Shown one piece after another: positions 12,787-22,681 of a stretch of 64,000 nt of DNA. Position 1 is the first letter of the stretch. Every line of letters begins with the position of its first letter. A program made the position numbers and the translations under genes. The DNA lies in contig JADHYV010000041.1 in the NCBI GenBank assembly GCA_027604705.1, positions 62,001 to 126,000 on the forward strand, written 5' to 3'. The stretch comes from Allomyces arbusculus (taxonomy: Eukaryota; Blastocladiomycota; Blastocladiomycetes; Blastocladiales; Blastocladiaceae). The notes under the pieces were generated by a model. The model ran no database searches and was not told the DNA's origin. It worked only from the letters and a program-made list of their open reading frames with translations.

Positions 12787-15577
12787 TTAGCAGAACGACG
12801 GGTGCGCGACCGTGGCCGAGTGCGCGTCAATCGACTGGTACTGGCCCTGGGCCTGCGTCGCCGAAACATTGGCACCCGACGCGTCAATCGACTGGTACTG
12901 GCCTTGCGCTTGCTGCGCGAACACATCGGCGTGACCGTGGCCAGCCGAGGCATCGACCGTCTGGTACTGCGCCTGCGCCTGCGACGCGAACACATCGGCG
13001 TGGCCGTGGCCCGAAGCCGAGGCATCGATCTGCTGGCCCTGGAACTGCGCCTGCTGTGCGAAGACATCAGCATGGCCATGGCCCGACGAGGCGTTGATCG
13101 TCTGGCCCTGGAACTGTGCCTGCTGTGCGAAGACATCAGCATGGCCGTGGCCGTGCGCCGACGCGTCGATCGACTGGCCCTGCCACTGCGCCTGCTGCGC
13201 GAAAGCATCAGCGTGCGACGTGTGCAGCGACTGGGTCTGCGCCTGCACCTGCGACGCGATAGCGTCAATGTTGTGGTGCACCGCCGACGCGACGTCAATG
13301 TGCTGGCCCTGGAACTGCGCCTGGAGGGCCGAAATGTCGAAACCGTGGCCAGCAAACCACGAACCGTCGTCGTGGCAGTGCACAATGTACGAGCCGTCGT
13401 CGTTGCAGTGGCCGTGCGTCGTGCCCGACGACGTGGAAACCGACTGCTGTTGCGCCTGCGCCTGGGTGGCCGAGACGGATGAGCCGTGCGCCGACGACAC
13501 GTCCACCGACTGCTGTTGCACCTGGCCCTGCGTAGCCGACACGGTGGACGACGAGCCGTGCGCCGATGAGGAAACGTCAATCGACTGCTGCTGCGCCTGC
13601 GCCTGAGTGGCCGACACGGTCGAAGTCGTCGTGGTCGTAGCGTGCGTCGCCGGATCGACCGTGATCGTGGTCGTGCAGTGCGTCGCCGGGTCGTACGTGA
13701 CCGTGGTCGTGCAGTGCGTCACGGGGTCCACCGTCACGGTGGTCGTGCAGTGCGTGATCGGGTCGACGGTGACCGTCTGATGCTGGATCTGCCCCTGCGA
13801 CGCCGTCACGGTGGTCGACGAGCCATGGCCGGCCGTGGAGACATCCGCCTGCTGGTACTGGCCCTGTGCTTGCGTCGCCGAAACCGACGAGCCGCTGTGG
13901 CCAGCCGACGAGGCATCGACGTGCTGGTACTGGCCCTGCGCTTGCGTCGCCGAAACCGACGAGCCGCTGTGGCCAGCCGACGAGGCATCGACGTGCTGGT
14001 ACTGGCCCTGCGCTTGCGTCGCCGAAACCGACGAGCCGCTGTGGCCAGCCGACGAGGCATCGACGTGCTGGTACTGGCCCTGTGCTTGCGTCGCCGAAAC
14101 CGACGAGCCGCTGTGGCCAGCCGACGAAGCATCAATCTGCTGGTACTGGCCCTGCGCTTGCGTCGCCGAAACCGACGAGCCGCTGTGGCCAGCCGACGAG
14201 GCATCGACGTGCTGGACCTGCCCTTGCGCCTGCGTCGTCGAGACGGTGGTGGTCGGGTCGTGGCAGCCCGCCGACGACGGATCAGCAGTCACCGTCTGGA
14301 TCTGGCCCTGCGCTTGACCGCTGGACACCGTCGATGAACCATGACCGGTAGTCGAGGCGTTGACAGTCTGGAACTGGCCCTGGAGCTGGGCAGCATCCAC
14401 CGACGACGCGCCGTGGTGGCCGGCCGACGAGGTCTCGATCGCCTGGCCCTGCAGCTGGCCCTGGGTCGCCGACACGTTCGTGGCGCCGTGGTGGCCCGCG
14501 GCGGACGCGTCAACGGTCTGGTACTGGCCCTGAAGCTGCCCCGCGGCAACGTCGCCGCCGTGCGCCTGCACACCCTGCGCCTGCAGCTGGCCCTGCGTCG
14601 CCGACGCGTTCGTGGCGCCGTGGTGACCCGCGGCGGACGCGTCAACGGTCTGGTACTGGCCCTGAAGCTGACCCGCGGCAACGTCGCCGCCGTGCGCCTG
14701 CACACCCTGCGCCTGCAGCTGGCCCTGAGTCGCCGACACGTTCGTGGCNNNNNNNNNNNNNNNNNNNNNNNNNNNNNNNNNNNNNNNNNNNNNNNNNNNN
14801 NNNNNNNNNNNNNNNNNNNNNNNNNNNNNNNNNNNNNNNNNNNNNNNNNNNNNNNNNNNNNNNNNNNNNNNNNNNNNNNNNNNNNNNNNNNNNNNNNNNN
14901 NNNNNNNNNNNNNNNNNNNNNNNNNNNNNNNNNNNNNNNNNNNNNNNNNNNNNNNNNNNNNNNNNNNNNNNNNNNNNCACACCCTGCGCCTGCAGCTGGC
15001 CCTGCGTCGCCGACGCGTTCGTGGCGCCGTGGTGACCCGCGGCGGACGCGTCAACAGTCTGGTACTGGCCCTGGAGCTGACCCGCGGCAACGTCGCCGCC
15101 GTTCGCCTGCACGCCCTGCGCCTGCAGCTGGCCCTGCGTCGCCGACGCGTTCGTGGCGCCGTGGTGACCCGCGGCGGACGCGTCAACAGTCTGGTACTGG
15201 CCCTGGAGCTGACCCGCGGCAACGTCGCCGCCGTTCGCCTGCACGCCCTGCGCCTGCAGCTGGCCCTGCGTCGCCGACGCGTTCGTGGCGCCATGACCGG
15301 CAGCCGAAGCGTCGACGCTCTGAATCTGGCCTTGCCCTTGCACAGCAGTCACATCAGTCGAGCCGCTGCTGTGGCCGCCCGTCGACGACGCCTTGACACC
15401 CTGGATCTGGCCCTGGCCTTGGACAGCCTCGACCTGGTGAAAAGGAGGATGCAGCGCGAGCTGATCAGTTTCGGATCGCGAGACAAACGGACACGACTCT
15501 GCGCTTTTTCAGTGGTGAAAACCGGTGGAGAGCGTGCGTACCGACGAGCCCGAAGCGGGAACGGCAGCAGACACCAT
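12787..15577 (-). CDS. Gln/Ala/His/Asp-rich tandem-repeat protein (unknown family, contains gap)
   Basis: Exon 1 is 15542-15577 (MVSAAVPASGSS), intron 15434-15541, exon 2 12787-15433; a TATA-like box lies 96 bases upstream of the ATG. The product, over 880 residues, is almost wholly repeats. Near the N-terminus are 44-residue units (core SATQGQLQAQGVQ then AAGQLQGQYQTVDASAAGH). In the middle are about six 24-residue units (ATQAQGQYQHVDASSAGHS). Then come four 15-residue units (TVTVDPxTHCTTT) and His-rich units (GHGHADVFAQQAQFQGQ). Charge is very skewed: one Lys, one Glu, essentially no Arg, but many Asp and His. There is no signal peptide or membrane helix. Alternating Gln suggests beta-rich or amyloid-like structure. 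The run of N shifts the frame by one base; that is a gap-size artefact. Function unknown. Confidence 0.75.
13845..14215 (-). repeat. 72-base tandem repeat array (24-residue protein repeat)
   Basis: Five to six nearly identical 72-base units, encoding ATQAQGQYQHVDASSAGHSGSSVS, follow head to tail. Near identity at silent sites points to recent expansion or gene conversion. Confidence 0.9.
14465..15300 (-). repeat. 132-base tandem repeat array (44-residue protein repeat), interrupted by gap
   Basis: Units of 132 bases repeat on both sides of the undetermined bases. The phase of the flanking units predicts a true gap length of 84 + 132n bases (for example 216), so at least one collapsed unit is likely missing. 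Confidence 0.85.
14749..14977. other. assembly gap of 229 N
   Basis: A run of undetermined bases inside the tandem repeat. 229 is not a multiple of three and does not fit the 132-base period, so its size is an estimate. Confidence 1.
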
Positions 15578-17926
15578 TGTGGTTGGTGGGATGGGTGGGT
15601 GGGTGGGGTGGTTGAAGATGAAAGCTCGAAAGCTGTTCTGACGAGTCGACGCCGGCCGGGGGCGCGCGCCGGTTATATACGAGCGTGATGCGGTCGCGAC
15701 CCGAGCTCGTGACGCATGCTGCTGCTGCCCATCCGGCGGGAACCTTGTTGAACCATGGCGCGATCAGTTGCTTGGCGGGGCGAGCGTGTCGGGGCGAGGT
15801 TGGTCGCGCGGAGACAGTCGAGGAGAGAGCAGTGATCACCAACGTGTCACAGCCCGCACATTGCCGTCGTCTGCCCCTTGTTAGTCATGTCGGGCGGGTG
15901 CGGTGTGTTCTTGCAGCATGCGGGCTGCGCACACCGCACGCACAGCGGTCAACCGTGCGGGCGCAGCGCAGAGCATGCAAGGAAATGGCATATGGACAAG
16001 TGTGCAATGCGTTTGATGAACCGATCCGACTGCTTGGATCACCGCGCCGAAACAGAGGCCCCTTGTTGAGGTACCCAGCCCGTCAAGACGCCGGCCAAAC
16101 GCATGGAGGGTCACGGCCCTGCGGTGAACGGTCAGGCTGAAGTGTCGTTAGCCGGTCAGAGGACCGGTGGGGTCGATGAAAAGGCTGTTGGGATTGGTTG
16201 CGGTCTTTGCATTCGGGCTTCCCGACCGCTCCTTGCCGTGGGGCGCAGTTCGGAAGCGGCGGGCCGCAGCTGGGCGCAAGATGCTGGGTATGGCATGTCG
16301 ACACTGCAGTCGCTTCACCGCTCCGGTTGCGACAAGGATCGCGCGGTGCCGTTCGCTTTTCTCACGAAGAGCGTTTGTGCGGACATGCTGACGACGGGCG
16401 ATCGTTTTTGATCAGGCCGTTCTGCCGCAAGTCGACCCCTCCTCCAAACCCACGCAACGGCGCCAACCCGTACCGCCAGGGCAAGAGCGTACCGCACGGC
16501 GACGACCGTGGCCCTGAGGAAAACGTGCGCGTGCGACCACCAGCGACCACTGTGATCGACGCGATCATGGTGCCGTGGCCGACGCGCGCAAGTCGCGATG
16601 GGGCGGCGGGTCGACCGTGAGTCTCGTCATTTCCACAAGGAGCACGAGATAGCGACGGACGCGATCGCGACGGACGTGTCCTGTCACCATTTGCCCGACG
16701 AGGGTCACGACGAACGCTTGTTGAGTGGCAGCATCTGACCAGGTGCCAAAGATGAATTGGAACCGATCTCGTTATGAAATTCCTGGGTGGTCGGAGCCCG
16801 TCGCGTTCTTTCAATCTACGTCCATCAACCGCGGGTTGCACTAAGTTGAAGAATTTGACACTGGGCGGCTCCGCGCATGTCGATTTCATGAACGGTTGCT
16901 CGCGGGGGCAGAGTCGATTTGTGATTGGAGATGGCAACGAACAGAACAATCGTTGATCGCGCAGCTTGAGGAACATCGACCACGACCAGAAAAACGCGTC
17001 CGTAGAATTAACCTATGCACACATCTATTGTCCGACCCAGCCCCATGAGCACGACGGCCGTGCGACTTCGGCGGCGCAGGGACACCATCGTGGTGATCCG
17101 CTTCGCCAGAGTCGTGGGGACGAGCTGCAAACGGCCCTCGCGCGCCACGCGCTGCGACTGCGAGTGGCTGCCTCTTCGTCGTGATGCGTCTTGATGATGT
17201 GTCCAGGGCCGACAGGAGGTGGACGTGCAAGTGGACGACGCGGAAGCCAAGTTCGCTGTGTTGGGTTACGCATCGGCGGTTCATTGCAGCGCATCGCGTG
17301 GCGCAGGTGGTGGGCAAAGGCTGGCGAAGCGACGAGAAGAGGAGGACGTGGAGGTGAGAAGTGGAAGCACTGGAAGCAGGTGGGCCTTGCGATTTTTACC
17401 GGCCTGGGATCATGGGCGCGCGCCGCGGTTCGCAGTTATGAATGCATCGGATGGACGCGCGACGCGGTGGGGACGAGAGGCGGTATCAGCGTGTTGAAGA
17501 TAACGAGACCCGAACAGCACGAATACGCGAGGCAACGAGCCGTGATGTGTGTGCGTGGTGCTCGTCAGTCGCACCGCGTAGCCGACATGGATGACCGGCC
17601 GGGGAGCTAGGAGGGAGCTGGCGGGCGTCATTGAATCCGAGCGTCGTGCGGCATGGGTGTGTGAGCAGAAGTTGGGAGCAGCGCAGCGCGAGAAGCGAGG
17701 TGGATCGCATGCATCGAACGAGGGCGAGTCGCGGTCAGAGCCTGCTAATGAGCGAGAGCACGAACACCGTGCACCGCATACCGTGCACCGTACAAGGTGG
17801 CAGCCCGAAACGGAGCAACAAGAGCCGCGACGTGGTCGTGTGCGGCGGTCGGCACCTCCTTGCAACGAGTGGACAGGAATAGCGCTCTATTTGGTTCATC
17901 AACACGGCCCAACGGGACGGCGCCCA
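15578..17926. other. intergenic region, 2.3 kb
   Basis: Apart from the TATA-like box near its left end, no coding frame with recognisable protein content, RNA gene or repeat was found on either strand. Confidence 0.4.
15673..15679 (-). promoter_or_regulatory. TATA-like box of the repeat-protein gene
   Basis: TATATAA on the reverse strand, 96 bases upstream of the predicted ATG at 15577. Confidence 0.6.
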
Positions 17927-18281
17927 TCACGTTCCCTTGATATCGACAACGACGAGCGTGTCGCCCGTGACCCCGAGCGACTCGCGTAGCTGCACAAACG
18001 TGGCCCACCAGGCAATCAACGCGATGCCCCAGAACACCACACCGACGGCGGCCCACGTCATGTCTACGGCGCGTGCCGTCAGAGTGGGTCGGGACGTGGA
18101 CGCGCCAGCATAACGTACGCCGGCGTAGTGTTGGTGCAAGTGACGGTGCGCGGTCGGCCTCCTTGGCAAGCGGATAGTGGAAGAGAATGTGCACAAGCCA
18201 GAGCAGCGGCAGGCACGGGATCCCGCCGAGCAACATGAGCCGCGACGTGCGCAGTACTTCCTCGTCGGAGAGCCGAGGCAT
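17927..18281 (-). CDS. PSENEN: PEN-2, gamma-secretase subunit
   Basis: Small membrane subunit that activates and stabilises presenilin in the gamma-secretase intramembrane protease. Exons 18119-18281 and 17927-18063, split by a 55-base intron with donor GTACGT and a CTGAC branch site, give 99 residues; animal PEN-2 has 101. The N-terminal half keeps LMLLGGIPCLPLLWLVHILF, aligning with the conserved YYLGGFAFLPFLWLVNIFWF. The second half, MTWAAVGVVFWGIALIAWWA, aligns with VWRSAVGFLFWVIVLTSWIT. The C-terminus GVTGDTLVVVDIKGT parallels GALGDYLSFTIPLGTP; the DYLSF motif is only partly kept as DTLVV. Three hydrophobic stretches agree with the family topology. Presenilin, nicastrin and APH-1 are not in this window. 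Confidence 0.85.
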
Positions 18282-18773
18282 GGTGGTTGGTCGTGCTGTT
18301 GGGGAGGGTCGGGTTCGCGGGCGGTATTGAATCAAGTCGTGTAAAAGTGTCCGGTGTAGCGTGTCGGTCTTGCTGGACTGTTACTGACGGTCCAGACCGC
18401 TTGACACGATAATTGGGAGCGCGCTGGCAATGGAATGCAGCTAGTTGCAGCGTGTCACGATGGTCGGGGTGTGGGGATTGCTGTGTGCGTGGCGGCACCG
18501 CTCGTGCAGATCGACTGTGGAGATGAAGACCCTGGCAGGCTTACCGACAAGGTGACAAGCGTCGCGCGTTACGCATGTTGCAGCCCACGAATGAGCCAAG
18601 GCAGCACGATTTACGAAATTCATTTCACAAAATAACGAAGACGATGCACGAACAATATTCTCTCGGCAACCCGCCGTCGGTCGTCTGCCTCTCGTCGCCG
18701 GCGGCCGTCGTGTATGCGTCACTACTCTCGGCGCTCACTGCGCCGGACACGACGTCAGCGTTGATCCGCCCGA
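18282..18773. other. intergenic region
   Basis: Spans the PEN-2 upstream region and the 3' end of the first Tudor-like gene. Nothing further is recognised. Confidence 0.4.
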
Positions 18774-19385
18774 CTACTCGGTCTCGCGCGACACGTAGTC
18801 CTCAATGCGGATACCGTGCGCGCCCTCGGGCACCTTGCCAATGATAATGTCGGGTCGGTAGGCGGCCTGCTTGTGCGAGTGGTCGTCCTTGATGACCTGT
18901 TTGACCGCCGCGATGCGCGGTTTGGGCACACCGACGCGATCAGCCCTTTTATCTCACACCCCCTCCAAAAAACCGCGCTTCGCGAGCAATGGGAGAGACC
19001 CGACGTACCACGAGCGGATCGTCAGGCGACGCTATCACCGGCGGCCCACCGTGTTTGGGCTCGGTGATGACTGGGGTGATGGAGGCGCAGCCGGCCAGAG
19101 TGGGTGTGGGTCGCGTCGAATCAGTCTACGTTTTCGTGTCCGCACCCTCGAGCCGTGCCGTGCTATGCGCGCTGCGAGACGGTCGGCGAGGAGGTACGCA
19201 CAGTCAATGACGCGACCGGTCAGAGCCTTTTCCTTGTGCTCGGGCCGGTACCGAATGTGGTCGCCGCGGTGGATCGGCGGGCAGTCGGCGTGGCCCGTGA
19301 GCACTTGCTCCAGGCGCGACTCGGGCGTGTTGCGCGACTGTTGGCCCGGCTTGTGGTGGTCGCGGTGCTGGAACGTGTTCGACAT
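18774..19385 (-). CDS. HVA1/DUF2945-type Tudor-domain protein, copy A
   Basis: Three exons, 19202-19385, 19009-19070 and 18774-18896, encode 122 residues. The core IHRGDHIRYRPEH, then TGRVIDFITEPKH, then VIKDDHSHKQAAYRPDIIIG, matches the small SH3/Tudor-like fold of the fungal hypervirulence-associated (DUF2945) family, whose members read GDKVxYKPxGG, a T-x-x-ExVIT strand and ENxxTGKxTAYKxxNIxG. Compared with copy B next to it, this copy has about 25 extra N-terminal residues, one extra intron and a longer tail (GIRIEDYVSRETE). The biochemical role of the family is unsettled. Both copies lie in tandem on the same strand, so they probably arose by local duplication. Confidence 0.8.
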
Positions 19386-19885
19386 GGTGGCGGCGGTGGT
19401 GATGGCGGTGCGGTTGCGCGGTTCTTGACGGTCGGGTGCCTGAGCGCGTTGGAGCGTTTGGCGAGGGGGATAGATAGAGAGGGAGGGAGGGGAGGGGAGG
19501 AGAGGAGTCGCACGCGAGGAGCCGATGCCCTTGCGTGAGAACGCTGCCCGCGGGGAGCGACGCGTTGATCGGCAGCTGCTGCGCGACAAAGCCGCGGGCC
19601 GCCCAGCGCTGCTCTGGGATGATCACCTTCACGGCGCGCGCGCTCAACAAACGCGCACCTCCCTGACGACCACGATCAAATACTGAAATGCACCGCGTTC
19701 GCATTGCTTCATGATGGCTTACAAAAACAAATGACAACACCTCGAACAGCGCAGCAAACGACTCGGGCCGACGAGCACGCGCAATGACGACAGCGTCTTG
19801 CAGCACCGATTCGGCCCACGCGCGCGTGCCGCGCCCCGGCCAGCGCTGGTCGCCGCGCGACCGTCGCGGTCGAGCTCGCGCGCGC
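19386..19885. other. intergenic region with G-rich purine tract
   Basis: Separates the two Tudor-like paralogues. A run of GGGA/GGGGA at about 19466-19507 (+) could form a G-quadruplex. No gene is seen. Confidence 0.45.
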
Positions 19886-20271
19886 CTACTCCTTGCCGCC
19901 CTCCTCGACGCGGCCGAGGATGTTCTCGGGGCGGTAGGCGGTCACCTTGTCGGTATGGTCGTTGCGAATCGCCTGGGGGGGGGGGGGGTCCGGCCATCGA
20001 CGGCTGCAGGTCAGCCCCGTGTCGTGCATGCAGGGCGATCCGGCCGCGGGCATGAAAAAGTCGGAAAAAACGAACGCACCACGCGCGGCATCTCGGGTGT
20101 CGCGTGCACGTTCACGGTGCCAACGTGCTTCTCCTCCGTCACGATCTCCTCGACGACACCCTGGCTCTCGGTCGTGTTGCTGTCGCCTCCGCCGACCGGC
20201 CGGTAGCGGACGTGGTCGCCGACACGGATGGGCCCGTGGCCCGTGTGCACTTCGGTGAGCTTGCTCGACAT
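19886..20271 (-). CDS. HVA1/DUF2945-type Tudor-domain protein, copy B
   Basis: Two exons, 20080-20271 and 19886-19972, encode 92 residues. The sequence follows the family closely: IRVGDHVRYRPVGGGDSN, ESQGVVEEIVTEEK, HATPEMPRV, then across the intron AIRNDHTDKVTAYRPENILG. This is the compact standard length, without the N- and C-terminal extensions of copy A. A run of 10 or more G abuts the acceptor of the intron on the forward strand, so on the coding strand it is a poly-C polypyrimidine tract. It is probably a small cytosolic or nuclear protein; function is not established. Confidence 0.85.
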
Positions 20272-21151
20272 AATGCGGTTGGGTGGTGGGGTGCGGGTCG
20301 TGTTGCGCTGCGTTGGGTTGAGCCACACGTCGCTGTATCAACGATGGAGAGAGAAAAGGCGGCGCGGGCCTGCCGGCCTTTTTGAGCGCGCGGGAATGGT
20401 GCAGGCGCGCGAGAGGACGAGGGCCGGGCGGGGCGGGGACGGGCGGTCTCGCTGCGAGGCTGCGCGGGTGTTGTGCATGCTGGAGCGCGTCGGCGAGACA
20501 AACCACGGCGCAACGCGCAGCTGGACGGACGCGGCGCTGATCGAGCGGACGCCGTCGACACGCCGCGTCGGCGCGTCGCGTTGCGTCGTGCGCGCCCTCA
20601 TGTGTCAGGCCGTCTTGGGCGCCGATCGGGGGAGATCAGCACGAGAAGCAGCATCCTGCTCCTTCCGTCGAACAGTTCGTCGCGCCGGCCGCTGGCCGTG
20701 TGGAGCTGCCCTTGGTGCCGTCAAGTCGACGCGGGCGGCGCGTGAGCCGTGAAGGACGCTTCACGGACTTGGCGCGTGACCATCGCATGACAGTCAACTG
20801 TCTCGCTGCGAGACGCATCACCACGCGTCGATCCTCCTCGCCGCTCTCGGCGGCCGCATCCCGGCGGCGCGCCCCTGACCAGCTCCGCGTTCTCCTGCAG
20901 CTCTCCGCTCCCAAGTCCCCACAAACCATGATGCAATGAAATATCAACTCGGTGGCGAGCTTAGTGCAGCAAAGCCGCCTGTACCATGAGCATCGGCGAG
21001 ACTGGCGCAAGCATCGACGACGGCAAGCATGTAGCCTCCAAGCAGCGCAAAAACGTCAAGCCGGCACGACAATGATGATCAACATAGCCGGACTCATGTC
21101 CACCAAGTCCCGAGTTGGAGTGTTCACGCCCGTTGATCTCCACGAGTCGTC
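20272..21151. other. divergent intergenic region
   Basis: Lies between Tudor copy B (-) and the NEK-like kinase (+), so it should hold both promoters. No clear TATA box or other motif was recognised. Confidence 0.4.
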
Positions 21152-22647
21152 ATGCCCGCGTCCGCCACCCTCCAAGTCTCCACAGCAGCCGGTACCAAGG
21201 CTGGGTCGTCGGCACCACCATCGCCGACCCCTTCGACTGACCGCGCAACGGGCCCGTGGGGCGTGAGCCCGTCGGCATGCTTCCTGCTGGCGCAGTACCA
21301 CCCGCTCCGTGTTGTCGGTCGTGGCGCGCATGGGTATGGCATCCATGCATACGCACCGATCCCTGCCCGGACTGTGGACTGATCGCTCCGACGGTAGAGT
21401 CGCGACGCTGGCCGAACGCATTCAGTCCACCTCGCCGGCGCCACCATCCCCGTCGTCAACAACCTCCACCAGCAAGCCCGCGCGCGTCGTGGTAGTCAAG
21501 CAGGCCTTTGGCGAGATTCCCGGATCCAGTGCGGACCATGATCCCGGTGCGTTTTTTCCTCTCATCCGCTCTTCATACGTCTCCACGCATCTCACGTTCC
21601 GCCCACATTGCAGAGAAATTCGACCCGTGCCAGGCAGCGCGCAGCGAGATCCAGATCCTCGCCATGCTTAAGCACCCAAACGTGATCCGGTTCATGGCGA
21701 GCGACGCGTACTTGGCCGAGTACGACGCGCAGGGGCGGCACGCGCCGCAGGCGTGTCTTGTCATGGTCATGGAGTATGCCAACGGTACATACCGCTCCTG
21801 CTGCCGTCTCTGCTCGCTCGCGTGCGCGAGTCCTCACTTTGCGATGCCGTCGACAGCCGGCAATTTGTATGAGTACCTGTCAAAGCAAGATGCGCCGCTC
21901 GACCTCGAGGTGCGGCGCTTTCCCTCCTTTCTCTCGTGTCCGCGATTCAAAATTCACTCAGTTATGACTGGCAGACAATCTCCTCATTCACGGCACAGCT
22001 GTGCCTGGCCGTGCACTACATCCACGGCCGGCGCATCCTGCACCGCGACATGAAATCGCACAACGTGCTCTTGCACTGCGCAAGCCCCACCACCTCGCCC
22101 GCGCACATGACGCTCAAGCTCGCGGATTTCGGCATTTCTAAGCTGTTCATGGGCAAGGCGATTCGTGCCGACACGGTGCGCCCGGACGCTTCCCGACCGA
22201 TTCGCGCTGCATACTGGAACTAACGCCATGTGGGTGTAGGTGATTGGCACCCCGAACTACCTCTCGCCCGAACTGTGCCGCGGCGAACCCTACGACGAGA
22301 AATCCGATGTCTGGGCGCTTGGGTGCATCTTGTACGAGCTGGCCACGCGCAAACTCATGTTCGAAGCGCCCGTACGTTCTTCTCGCCTTCGCCTGCCTCC
22401 CTCCCGCCCAACGGACTAACTGACGGGCACCCAACGACAGAACCTGCTCGCGCTCATCAAGAAAATCACCGACCGAATCGTGACCGTGCCCGTCCCAACC
22501 GCCGCCACCCCAAGCTGGTTCGCGCAGTTGATCGACGACATGACCGCACTCGACGCGGCCGACCGTGCGCACATTTCGGCGGTCGTCGAGCGGCCCGCAC
22601 TGCAGCCGGCCATCTTGACGGCCGTGTTCCACCACGGGCGCGCATAA
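21152..22647 (+). CDS. NIMA-related (NEK-like) serine/threonine protein kinase
   Basis: Seven exons (21152-21333, 21398-21546, 21614-21784, 21857-21909, 21975-22175, 22240-22371, 22441-22647) give 364 residues, a kinase domain with short flanks. The glycine loop VGRGAHGVATL crosses the first intron; the ATP lysine is in VVVVKQA (about residue 95) after a long Ser/Thr/Pro insertion between strands 1 and 3. The catalytic loop is HRDMKSHN (about 208), the magnesium loop ADFGISK (about 236) and the activation segment GTPNYLSPE. The following [19 protein letters not shown] and NLLALIKKI are typical of NEK kinases, which act in mitosis and cilia. There is no coiled coil or long regulatory tail. Asn in place of Gln in the P-loop region and the odd N-lobe insertion suggest a divergent member. 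Confidence 0.87.
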
Positions 22648-22681
22648 TCGCACGCTGCAATAAAACTCACCTGTTCGTATT

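Noticed and set aside
12802-13482. 226-residue Arg/Leu-rich forward frame with internal repeats
   Set aside because: Its periodicity only mirrors the repeats of the minus-strand protein; the minus-strand frame has the TATA box, start and splice support.
14642-15352. Separate second repeat gene on the minus strand
   Set aside because: It is the upstream part of the same gene; the apparent frame change comes from the wrong length of the N run.
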